A model generated the notes under the pieces. It had not been told where the DNA came from, made no database searches, and saw nothing but the letters and a program-made list of their open reading frames with translations. Shown here piece by piece: positions 9,231 through 16,399 of a stretch of 64,000 nucleotides of DNA; position 1 is the stretch's first letter; the number at the start of each line of letters is the position of its first letter. The position numbers and the translations under genes are program-made. This DNA comes from Devosia limi DSM 17137 (lineage in GTDB: Bacteria; Pseudomonadota; Alphaproteobacteria; Rhizobiales; Devosiaceae): the NCBI RefSeq assembly GCF_900128975.1, contig NZ_FQVC01000017.1:1-64000 (forward strand), in the 5' to 3' direction.

Positions 9231-10288
9231 CCACCAAGATCCCGACCACCGTCATCACCGGCTTTCTCGGTGCCGGCAAGACTACCCTGGTGCGCCACCT
9301 GCTGGCCCATGCCCCCAAGGGCAAGCGCATCGCGCTGATCATCAACGAGTTTGGCGATCTCGGCGTCGACAAGGACATCCTCGCCGGCTGCGGCGATGAA
9401 ACCTGCCGCGAAGAGGATATGGTCGAGCTGTCCAATGGCTGCATTTGCTGCACCGTGGCCGATGAATTCATCCCCACCATGCAGGCGCTGCTCGCCCGTC
9501 CGGAAAAGTTCGATCACATCGTCATCGAGACTTCGGGCCTGGCTTTGCCGCAGCCGCTGATCCGCGCCTTCAACTGGCCCGAGATCAAGGCCCAGGTCAC
9601 CATTGACGGCATCGTCACCGTCGCCGACGCCTCGGCGCTGGCCGAAGGCCGCTTTGCCTCCGATGAAGCCGCCGTCGATGCCCTGCGCCGCCAGGACGAA
9701 ATGCTCGATCACGAAACCCCGCTTGGCGAATTGTTCGAGGACCAGCTTTCGGTCGCCGATCTGGTCATCATCAACAAGGCCGATCTGGTCGATGCCGCCA
9801 TGCTGGATAAGGTCGAAGCCAATATCCGCGCCGAACTGCGCCCCGGTGTCGGCGTCATCCATGCCCGCAATGGCCATGTCGATGTCGCCGCTCTGCTCGG
9901 CATGGGCATGGGCAGCGAAGACGACATCGCCAATCGGCCCAGCCATCACGAGCTGGAGCATGACGGGGAAACCCACGAGCACGACGATTTCGACTCCTTC
10001 TCGCTGCGTTTCCCCCAGGTGACCAGCAAGGACGATCTGCTGGCCGTCATCGAGGACACCATCCGCAGCCATGACGTGCTGCGCCTCAAGGGCTTCGCCG
10101 CCATCGAAGGCGCGCCGGCCCGTCTTGCCATCCAGGCCGTCGGTCCCCGCGTCACCGCCTATTTCGACCGCCCCTGGAAATCCGGCGAAGTCCGCGAGAC
10201 TGCCCTTGTCGTCATCGGCGAAAGCCCCCTCGACCACGCCGCCATCACCACCAGCCTGCACCGCGCCACTAAAGCCCTCGCGGCCTAG
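9227..10288 (+). CDS. cobW: CobW, cobalt-pathway COG0523 GTPase
   Basis: A 353-residue CobW GTPase with P-loop [15 protein letters not shown], the metal motif CICC in [14 protein letters not shown], an insert CGDETCREED typical of true CobW, ETSGLALPQP, NKAD and a His-rich stretch HHELEHDGETHEHDD near residue 243. CobW is thought to deliver cobalt to the CobNST chelatase. Direct position between cbtA and cobN supports this and separates it from the zinc paralogue at 6345. Confidence 0.93.
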   Translation: MTTKIPTTVITGFLGAGKTTLVRHLLAHAPKGKRIALIINEFGDLGVDKDILAGCGDETCREEDMVELSNGCICCTVADEFIPTMQALLARPEKFDHIVIETSGLALPQPLIRAFNWPEIKAQVTIDGIVTVADASALAEGRFASDEAAVDALRRQDEMLDHETPLGELFEDQLSVADLVIINKADLVDAAMLDKVEANIRAELRPGVGVIHARNGHVDVAALLGMGMGSEDDIANRPSHHELEHDGETHEHDDFDSFSLRFPQVTSKDDLLAVIEDTIRSHDVLRLKGFAAIEGAPARLAIQAVGPRVTAYFDRPWKSGEVRETALVVIGESPLDHAAITTSLHRATKALAA

Positions 10289-10304
10289 GCGCCAAACCCT
10301 CGAT

Positions 10305-10343
10305 CCGTCCCTCCCCCTGTCAGGGGGAGGCTAGGTGGGGGTA
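10305..10343. repeat. Family A repeat between cobW and the PhnA-like gene
   Basis: A plus copy with core CCTCCCCCTGTCAGGGGGAGG and a short GGTGGGGGT tail, directly before the next ribosome site. Confidence 0.6.
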
Positions 10344-10364
10344 TGCAAACGAAAGTCTCTTCCC

Positions 10365-10583
10365 ATGAGCGAAATCACCAAAGACTCCAACGGCACCCAG
10401 CTCAATGACGGCGACGCCGTCACCCTGATCAAGGACCTCAAGGTCAAGGGCACCTCGGTGACGCTCAAGCGCGGCACGCTGGTCAAGAATATCCGCCTGA
10501 CCGACGACACCGCCGAAATCGAGTGCAACGCCGAAAAGGTCAAGGGCCTGGTCCTGCGCACCGAGTTCGTCAAGAAGGCCTGA
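10365..10583 (+). CDS. Small PhnA/YjdM C-terminal-domain protein
   Basis: A 72-residue protein of the alkylphosphonate-utilisation PhnA family, consisting only of the C-terminal SH3-like domain: TKDSNGTQLNDGDAVTLIKDLKVKGTS, then KRGTLVKNIRLTDD, and VKGLVLRTEFVKK. The zinc-ribbon N-terminal half of longer YjdM proteins is absent. Its biochemical role is not established, and the phosphonate link of the name is doubtful. It sits inside the cobalamin run between cobW and cobN. The start at 10365 is preferred over an upstream ATG inside the repeat. Confidence 0.85.
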   Translation: MSEITKDSNGTQLNDGDAVTLIKDLKVKGTSVTLKRGTLVKNIRLTDDTAEIECNAEKVKGLVLRTEFVKKA

Positions 10584-10619
10584 TCCAGTTGAACGATCGG
10601 GCAACATCGCTGCAATCGA

Positions 10620-10652
10620 CACCCGCCCCCTTGTGGGGCGGGATCGAGGGTA
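10620..10652. repeat. Degenerate family A repeat before cobN
   Basis: A short diverged copy (core CGCCCCCTTGTGGGGCGGG) with a reduced tail, in the 109-bp gap between the PhnA-like gene and cobN. Confidence 0.5.
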
Positions 10653-10692
10653 AGAGGCCTTCCGGCACTGCCATCAGCGGACAAATCTGACC

Positions 10693-13600
10693 ATGCATCT
10701 GCTCTCCGCCCAGGCCGGCGCCATCCAGCAGGAGGGGGAGGCCATCGATCTGGCCCAGACCCCCGGCGCCATGATCTTTGCCTCCGCCGCCGATAGCGAA
10801 CTGGCCATGCTTGCCGGCGCCGCCGACCGGGCAGGGACGGCCGAGCTGCGCCTCGCCAATACCCTGCGCCTGTCCAACAATCTCTCCGTCGATCTCTGGC
10901 TGGAACAGACCGTCGCCCATGCGCGCCTTGTCGTCCTCCGCCTCATCGGCGGCGCTGCCTATTTCCAGTATGGCGTCGATGAGCTGACCGCCCTCTGCAC
11001 CAACAGGCGCATCCCGTTGGTCCTGCTCCCCGGCGATGCCAATCCCGATCCCATCCTGCAGGCGCGTTCCACCATCCACCCCGATGACTGGAGCCGCCTC
11101 CACGCCCTCTTCATCGCCGGCGGCCCCACCAATGCCGACGCCATCCTGCAAGCCTTCAACACGCTGGCCTCTTCTTTACCTCGCCCCTCCGGGGAGAGGT
11201 CGGCGGCTCTGCCGCCGGGTGAGGGGGCCTTGCTCGTCAATCTCCCCCCCACCCCTTTCGCCCGCTTCGGCCTCTGGTACCCCAGCCTCGGCATGCTCGA
11301 CGAAGCCGCCCTGCGCTCCACCCACGCGGCTCCACCCCTTCCCACCGAGGGAGGGGGGCCTGCGGCTTCATCCCCAAACCACATCCCCATCCTCTTCTAC
11401 CGCGCCGCCCTCGAAGGCGCTGGCACCGCCACCATCGAAGCGCTGATCGCCGAGCTGGAACGCCAGGGCCTCGCCCCGGTGCCGATGGTCGTCTCCTCGC
11501 TCAAGGAAGCCGCCTGCGTCCGCTTCGTGCAAAACGCCTTCGCCGCCTTCCCCCCCGCCGCCATCTTCAACCTCACCGGCTTCGCCCTCGGCCTCGATAG
11601 TCTCGACGCCAAGGCCAATCCCTTCGCGGGGGTCGATGCCCCGGTGATCCAGCTGATCCAGTCCGGCCGCTCATACGCCCAGTGGGAAGCCGACACGCAG
11701 GGCCTGTCCTCCAAGGACATGGCGATGTTCCTCGTCATGCCCGAGGTCGATGGCCGTCTCGCCGGCCTCATCGTCGGCCACAAGGCCGATGCTGTCTGGC
11801 ACGAGCGCACCCAGTGCCCGCTCAGCGCCTACGCCCCCGACGCCTCCGGCATCGCCCGCGCCGTCACCCTCGCCGCCAATTGGTCGCGCCTGCGCGCCAC
11901 CCCACGCCCCGCCCGCCGCATCGCCCTCGTCCTCGCCAACTACCCCATCCGCGACGGCCGCCTCGCCAACGGCGTCGGCTACGACGCCCCGGAATCAACA
12001 GTGCGCATGCTGCAGACCCTCGAAGCGGCTGGCTACACACTGACCCAGTTCCCCTCCCCCTTGAGGGGAGGGGCTAGGGGTGGGGGTGCTGCGCCCTCCA
12101 CCATCTCCGCCTCTCAGTCCGGCGGCCCCGGCCACGTCAACACCCGCCTGGCGCGAGCCCCCAAAAACCTCGAACGGGCCCGTTCCCTCCGCAGCGCGCC
12201 GACGCCGTTCGAGCAAAAACTCTGGAGCTATCTGCGGGGTCTCGACCAAGCACATTTCCGGCGTCAGGTTCCCATCGGCCCATATTTCGCCGACTTCGCC
12301 TCCCATGGCCTCAAGCTGGTCATCGAACTCGATGGCGACACCCATGCCAGCTCCAGCGCCCAAACCCATGATCGCATCCGGATCGAGTTCCTGACGGATG
12401 CCGGCTATCACGTCATCCGTTTCGCCAATCGCGATATCGCAGGCAATCTCAACGGCGTCTGGCAAGTCATTCAGGCCACAATTTCCGAGCGCAGCACCCC
12501 CACCCCTAACCCCTCCCCTCAAGGGGGAGGGGAACTCTCGCGCGCGCAAACCGACCCCACCGTCCCATCGCCTCCCTCCCCCTTGAGGGGAGGGACTGAG
12601 GGTGGGGGTGCTGCAGTCTCCGACTACCCAGTCGACTCCGCCGCCCTCATCACCGCCCTCCAATCCGGCCCCACCAACGCCAATCCGCAGCGCGGCACGT
12701 CCTCCGCCAGGCTCTCACTCGCCCGCTACGCCGAGCTCTTCGCCGCGCTCCCACCCAAAATCCAGGCCGAGGTCACCACCCGCTGGGGCCCGCCGTCCGC
12801 CGATCCCTTCGTGCGCAACAATGCCTTCCACCTCCCGGCGCTGGTCTTCGGCAATGTCGCCATCCTGCTCCAGCCCGCCCGCGGCTATCAGCTCGATGAA
12901 ACGCTGAGCTATCACGACCCGGCTTTGCCGCCGCCCCATGCCTATCTCGCCGCCTATCTCTGGCTGCGCCACGAATTCGACGCCCATGCGCTGATCCACA
13001 ATGGCAAGCACGGCACGCTCGAATGGTTGCCCGGCAAGGCGGCGGCGCTCGATGAGGCCAGCTATGCCGATGCGGTCTGGGGCCAGTTGCCCCATCTCTA
13101 TCCGTTCATCGTCAATGATCCCGGCGAAGGCACCCAGGCCAAGCGCCGCACCGGCGCAGTGATCATCGATCATCTGGTGCCGCCGCTGACCCGCGCTGAA
13201 ACCTACGGTCCCCTCAAGGATCTCGAAGCACTGCTCGACGAATACTACGCCGCCTCCGGCATGGATCGCCGCCGCCTCGCCGATCTGCGCCGCCGTATTC
13301 TCGATTTCACCCGCGATGCTCGCCTCGATCGCGACATCGGCCTGCCCGAGGACGAGACCGAGGCGCTGATCAAGATCGACAATTTCCTTTGCGACCTCAA
13401 GGAAGCCCAGATCCGTGATGGCCTGCACATTTTCGGGCAATCGCCGCAGGGCGATCTCGAACGGGACCTGATCGTCGCGTTGGCCCGTGTGCCGCGCGGC
13501 GACGGTCCGGGTGAAGGCTCCCTGATCCGCGCCCTGGCCGATGATCTCAAGCTTGGTTTCGATCCCCTGACCGCTAAATTGGGCGAGCCGTGGACCGGAC

Positions 13601-15132
13601 CGCAGCTGCCGCTGCTTGCCGGTCATGGGCTTGCCAGCACATCGCCAGCAAACCGCCAGCAAACCAGCAAGCAAGCCAGCAAGAAACCCAGCATGCTGGC
13701 TCGAATTCGCACCATTGGCGACGTTGTCGAGGCCCTGGAGGCCATCGCGGCCGAGCTGGTCGAAGGATTTATCCCCCATCCCGATTGGCACGCGACTAAA
13801 CTTGTCCTCGCCACCGTTGAGGACATTATCCGCCCCCGTCTGGCGGCCTCCGGGCCAGCTGAAATCCAGGGGCTGCTCGATGGTCTCGATGGCAAGTTTG
13901 TCGCCCCCGGCCCCTCCGGCGCCCCCTCGCGTGGCCGCCTCGACGTGCTGCCCACCGGCCGCAATTTCTACTCCGTCGATAGCCGCGCCGTGCCCACGCC
14001 GACCGCCTGGGAACTCGGCCGGAAATCGGCGGAAAGCCTGGTTCTCCGCCACTTCCAGGACCATGGCACTTATCTCAAGTCGGTTGCGCTCTCCGTCTGG
14101 GGCACCGCCAATATGCGCACTGGCGGCGACGATCTCGCCCAGGCCCTGGCGCTGATCGGTGCCCGCCCGACCTGGGACCCATCCTCGCTGCGCGTCTCGG
14201 GCTATGAAATCATCCCATTGGCCAAACTCGGACGCCCTCGCGTCGACGTCACCTTGCGGATATCGGGCTTTTTCCGTGATGCCTTCCCGGCCCAGATCGC
14301 CCTGTTCGACCGCGCCATCCGCGCCATCGGCGCCCTTGATGAACCCACCGACGACAACCCCATTGCCGCCCGCATGCGCACCGATGCCCTGGGCCTGATG
14401 GCCTCGGGCAGCTCGGAGCGCGAAGCCGCCCTGTCAGCTGGCCATCGCATTTTTGGTTCCAAACCAGGTACTTACGGAACCGGCCTTTCGGCGCTGATCG
14501 ATTCCGGCGCCTGGAAGGACAAGGCGGATCTGGGCAATCAGGCGCTCGATTGGGGCCAGTATGCCTATGGCGCCCAGGCTGCGGGTCTGCCGGAACGCGC
14601 CCGCTTTGCTGCCCGCCTCTCCGACCTCGATGCGGTGGTGCATAACCAGGATAACCGGGAGCACGACCTGCTCGACAGCGACAATTACTACCAGTTCGAA
14701 GGCGGCCTCGCCGCCGCCGCCGAACTGCTGGGCGGCACTACCCCCGCCGTCTATCACAACGATCACTCCCGCCCCGAGCGGCCACTTATCCGCACGCTCG
14801 AGGAGGAAATCTCCTTCGTTATGCGCTCCCGCGTCGTCAATCCAAAATGGCTCACCGGCGTCAAGCGCCACGGCTACAAGGGCGCCTTCGAAATCATCGC
14901 CACCCTCGACTTCATGTTCGCCTTCGCCGCGACGACTGGCGCGGTCAAAACCCACCATTTCGACATGGCCTTCGAGGCCTTTGTCGAAGATGAAGCGACC
15001 CGCGATTTCATCTGTGACAACAACCGCTTCGGCTATGACGAGCTGATCGCCAAATTCAATGAAGCCCGCCAGCGGGGCCTGTGGGTCCCGCGCTCCAATT
15101 CCGCCTATGCTTTTCTGGAGGAAAGCCGATGA
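10693..15132 (+). CDS. cobN: Cobaltochelatase subunit CobN carrying an in-frame DUF559 insertion
   Basis: CobN is the large subunit of the ATP-dependent CobNST chelatase, which puts cobalt into hydrogenobyrinic acid a,c-diamide. The frame is 1479 codons, against roughly 1250-1280 for usual CobN. The family core is intact: HNGKHGTLEWLPGK, FIVNDPGEGTQAKRRTGAVIIDHLVPPLTRAE, SVALSVWGTANMRTGGDD and VYHNDHSRPERP. The surplus is foreign. Residues about 452-641 are three family A repeats with a DUF559 endonuclease domain (487-597). Residues 162-179 and about 213-225 are short in-frame repeats. A Ser/Lys/Gln-rich linker lies near residue 990. No stop interrupts the frame, so one long polypeptide is predicted. 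Whether it is active or processed is unknown. The gene overlaps cobO by ATGA. Confidence 0.93.
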   Translation: MHLLSAQAGAIQQEGEAIDLAQTPGAMIFASAADSELAMLAGAADRAGTAELRLANTLRLSNNLSVDLWLEQTVAHARLVVLRLIGGAAYFQYGVDELTALCTNRRIPLVLLPGDANPDPILQARSTIHPDDWSRLHALFIAGGPTNADAILQAFNTLASSLPRPSGERSAALPPGEGALLVNLPPTPFARFGLWYPSLGMLDEAALRSTHAAPPLPTEGGGPAASSPNHIPILFYRAALEGAGTATIEALIAELERQGLAPVPMVVSSLKEAACVRFVQNAFAAFPPAAIFNLTGFALGLDSLDAKANPFAGVDAPVIQLIQSGRSYAQWEADTQGLSSKDMAMFLVMPEVDGRLAGLIVGHKADAVWHERTQCPLSAYAPDASGIARAVTLAANWSRLRATPRPARRIALVLANYPIRDGRLANGVGYDAPESTVRMLQTLEAAGYTLTQFPSPLRGGARGGGAAPSTISASQSGGPGHVNTRLARAPKNLERARSLRSAPTPFEQKLWSYLRGLDQAHFRRQVPIGPYFADFASHGLKLVIELDGDTHASSSAQTHDRIRIEFLTDAGYHVIRFANRDIAGNLNGVWQVIQATISERSTPTPNPSPQGGGELSRAQTDPTVPSPPSPLRGGTEGGGAAVSDYPVDSAALITALQSGPTNANPQRGTSSARLSLARYAELFAALPPKIQAEVTTRWGPPSADPFVRNNAFHLPALVFGNVAILLQPARGYQLDETLSYHDPALPPPHAYLAAYLWLRHEFDAHALIHNGKHGTLEWLPGKAAALDEASYADAVWGQLPHLYPFIVNDPGEGTQAKRRTGAVIIDHLVPPLTRAETYGPLKDLEALLDEYYAASGMDRRRLADLRRRILDFTRDARLDRDIGLPEDETEALIKIDNFLCDLKEAQIRDGLHIFGQSPQGDLERDLIVALARVPRGDGPGEGSLIRALADDLKLGFDPLTAKLGEPWTGPQLPLLAGHGLASTSPANRQQTSKQASKKPSMLARIRTIGDVVEALEAIAAELVEGFIPHPDWHATKLVLATVEDIIRPRLAASGPAEIQGLLDGLDGKFVAPGPSGAPSRGRLDVLPTGRNFYSVDSRAVPTPTAWELGRKSAESLVLRHFQDHGTYLKSVALSVWGTANMRTGGDDLAQALALIGARPTWDPSSLRVSGYEIIPLAKLGRPRVDVTLRISGFFRDAFPAQIALFDRAIRAIGALDEPTDDNPIAARMRTDALGLMASGSSEREAALSAGHRIFGSKPGTYGTGLSALIDSGAWKDKADLGNQALDWGQYAYGAQAAGLPERARFAARLSDLDAVVHNQDNREHDLLDSDNYYQFEGGLAAAAELLGGTTPAVYHNDHSRPERPLIRTLEEEISFVMRSRVVNPKWLTGVKRHGYKGAFEIIATLDFMFAFAATTGAVKTHHFDMAFEAFVEDEATRDFICDNNRFGYDELIAKFNEARQRGLWVPRSNSAYAFLEESR
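11176..11229. repeat. Short palindromic repeat inserted in frame in cobN
   Basis: A 54-bp stretch made of two nested palindromes (CCCCTCCGGGG and CGGCGGCTCTGCCGCCG) and ending GGGTGAGGGGG adds 18 codons (LPRPSGERSAALPPGEGA) with no stop. It resembles a second class of alphaproteobacterial REP-like element. Aligned CobN proteins would be expected to lack it. Confidence 0.6.
11329..11366. repeat. Second short repeat-like insert in frame in cobN
   Basis: A C-rich then G-rich palindromic stretch (CCACCCCTTCCCACCGAGGG, then AGGGGGGCCTGC) encodes APPLPTEGGGPA inside cobN. It is similar in style to family A but more diverged, and the limits are approximate. Confidence 0.45.
12048..12094 (+). repeat. 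Left family A repeat of the cobN element
   Basis: Plus-oriented copy, with core CCCCTCCCCCTTGAGGGGAG and tail GGGGTGGGGGTGCTGCGC. In the cobN frame it reads SPLRGGARGGGA. Confidence 0.8.
12151..12483 (+). CDS. DUF559 (Vsr-like PD-(D/E)XK endonuclease) domain within the cobN frame
   Basis: About 111 residues, starting ARAPKNLERARSLRSAPTPFEQKLWSYLRG and ending NLNGVWQVIQATI. The whole DUF559 pattern is present: FRRQVPIGPYFADFA, KLVIELDGDTH with the acidic E and D and the following His, then HDRIRIEFLTDAGYHVIRFANRDI. The expected nuclease residues appear intact. There is no in-frame ATG or GTG and no ribosome site, so the domain can only be made as part of CobN unless an unusual start is used. 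Free-standing DUF559 genes are usual in related bacteria. This is a domain entry rather than a separate gene. Confidence 0.85.
12489..12535 (-). repeat. Right family A repeat of the cobN element (inverted)
   Basis: Minus-oriented copy, 46 of 47 positions identical to the left repeat in inverted orientation. In the cobN frame it reads STPTPNPSPQGGGE. Confidence 0.8.
12572..12614 (+). repeat. Third family A repeat in cobN
   Basis: A plus-oriented copy 36 bp beyond the right repeat, with core CTCCCTCCCCCTTGAGGGGA and tail GGGTGGGGGTGCTGC. It reads SPLRGGTEGGGA in the cobN frame. After it, normal CobN sequence resumes with SDYPVDSAALITALQSGPTN. Confidence 0.75.
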
Positions 15133-15785
15133 CCGATAAGCCTGTGACCGACAAGCCGCTGAAGAAGACGGACCTGATGACCGAGGCCGAGCGCGACGTC
15201 TATCACGCTGAAAAGATGCGGAAAAAGAAGGAAGCGCGCAACAAGATCCTGTCGACCAAGACCCAGGAAAAGGGCCTGCTGATCGTCCACACCGGCAAGG
15301 GCAAGGGCAAGTCCACGGCCGCTTTCGGCATGGTGTTTCGCGCCCTGGGGCACGGCTACAAGGTCGGCGTCGTGCAATTCGTCAAGGGCGTATGGGAAAC
15401 CGGCGAGCGCGATGTGCTGATGAAATTCCCCGAACTGGTGACCATCAACGCCATGGGTGAGGGTTTCACCTGGGACGTCGCCGACCGCCAGCGCGACCTC
15501 GCCGCCGCCCGCGCGGCCTGGGAACAGGCCAAGGCCCTGATTTCCGATCCCGAGAACAAGCTGGTTCTGCTCGATGAACTCAACATCGTGCTGCGCTACG
15601 ATTATTTGCCGCTCGAGGAAGTGGTTGAGTTCCTGCGCAACAAGCCGGTCGACACCCATGTCATCGTCACTGGTCGCAATGCCAAGGATGAGCTGATCGA
15701 GATCGCCGATCTGGTCACCGAGATGACTGAAATCAAACACCATTTCCGCGCCGGCGTAAAAGCCCAGCCGGGGATCGAGTTCTAA
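15129..15785 (+). CDS. cobO: Cob(I)yrinic acid a,c-diamide adenosyltransferase CobO
   Basis: A 218-residue CobA/CobO/BtuR-type ATP:corrinoid adenosyltransferase that attaches the 5'-deoxyadenosyl group. P-loop HTGKGKGKSTAAFGM lies near residue 56, followed by VGVVQFVKG, LVLLDELNIVLRYDYL and HVIVTGRNAKDELIEIADLVTEM. The start ATG at 15129 overlaps the cobN stop (ATGA) and fits the family N-terminus, so the longer upstream frame is not used. Confidence 0.95.
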   Translation: MTDKPVTDKPLKKTDLMTEAERDVYHAEKMRKKKEARNKILSTKTQEKGLLIVHTGKGKGKSTAAFGMVFRALGHGYKVGVVQFVKGVWETGERDVLMKFPELVTINAMGEGFTWDVADRQRDLAAARAAWEQAKALISDPENKLVLLDELNIVLRYDYLPLEEVVEFLRNKPVDTHVIVTGRNAKDELIEIADLVTEMTEIKHHFRAGVKAQPGIEF

Positions 15786-15800
15786 GACAAGCCTGGCGCT

Positions 15801-15815
15801 GGGGCGCTTTGCCCC
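15801..15815. terminator. Small hairpin after cobO
   Basis: GGGGC-GCTTT-GCCCC lies between the converging cobO and the secreted-protein gene. There is only a weak T content after it, so a terminator role is uncertain. Confidence 0.3.
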
Positions 15816-15819
15816 GCCT

Positions 15820-16299
15820 TCAGCACGCAGTCGGTACGAAGGATCGAACCAGGCCCTCAAGGACCGGGTGCATGCCCGGTAGGTCTTGACTTGGATAGAC
15901 CGATCGGAAGCTTGCATGGCTTTGCCGATCACACAGGATGATCATGCGTCGGTAAAGTACCTGCCCGTCCTTCACGCCGGACCAGCTTGCCCAATCCGGT
16001 GTTGCGACCTGATAGGTGATGGCCCAGCCATCGGCGATATCGGAGTCCAGCGCACGCTGCGCAGCGTCCGTAAAGTCGCCGCTGTCCGCTTCGAGCGCCT
16101 CGCCCCAAACGGTCAGCTCCTGCTGCATTCCAACCAACATGAAGACCGCGCCATTGCCATCGGCGCTGTCCATATAGTTTTCGTAGCCGGGCGGAATATC
16201 GATCTCGTAGCCGAAGGCGTCGTTCTCGTAGTGGGTCCAGTACTGGGCCTGGACGGGCATGACGAGGAGGGTGGCGAGGAAGAGCAGGATCAAGCGCAT
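15820..16299 (-). CDS. Secreted hypothetical protein
   Basis: A 159-residue protein with a clear signal peptide (MRLILLFLATLLVMPVQAQ) followed by YWTHYENDAFGYEIDIPPGYENYMDSADGNGAVFML. The mature part has the look of a small mixed alpha/beta periplasmic domain and ends RSVYPSQDLPGMHPVLEGLVRSFVPTAC. No family is recognised with confidence. The start at 16299 is chosen for the signal peptide. The frame runs further upstream but without homologous character. Confidence 0.6.
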   Translation of the reverse strand: MRLILLFLATLLVMPVQAQYWTHYENDAFGYEIDIPPGYENYMDSADGNGAVFMLVGMQQELTVWGEALEADSGDFTDAAQRALDSDIADGWAITYQVATPDWASWSGVKDGQVLYRRMIILCDRQSHASFRSVYPSQDLPGMHPVLEGLVRSFVPTAC

Positions 16300-16399
16300 G
16301 GCGCAGGCTATCCTCGGCGCGCTTACGCCGCAAGGCCGCTGGCTGCCTCCGGCGAACGGCGCGGATGGCAATGGCGCGCCGGTGCTTGAAATTCTTGTC

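Larger units (their letters stand above)
12048..12535. mobile_element. DUF559 element flanked by 47-bp inverted repeats, nested in cobN
   Basis: The left repeat (12048-12094) and right repeat (12489-12535) are inverted copies of one another that differ at a single position out of 47 (C versus T at the start of the TAGGGGTGGGGG part). Between them lie 394 bp that encode a DUF559 Vsr-like endonuclease domain in the cobN frame. The unit is 488 bp, which is not a multiple of three. With the adjoining third repeat (to 12614) the total is 567 bp, that is 189 codons, and the frame is kept. No target-site duplication could be identified by eye. Confidence 0.7.

Noticed and set aside
12048-12614. An intein in CobN
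   Set aside because: There is no HINT splicing domain, no Cys/Ser start residue at the junction and no His-Asn end. The insert is a DUF559 domain between palindromes, so protein splicing is not expected.
11995-12663. A minus-strand open frame of 222 codons across the DUF559 element
   Set aside because: It is the antisense image of cobN and the DUF559 domain, with Gly/Glu-rich low-complexity translation and no known motif.
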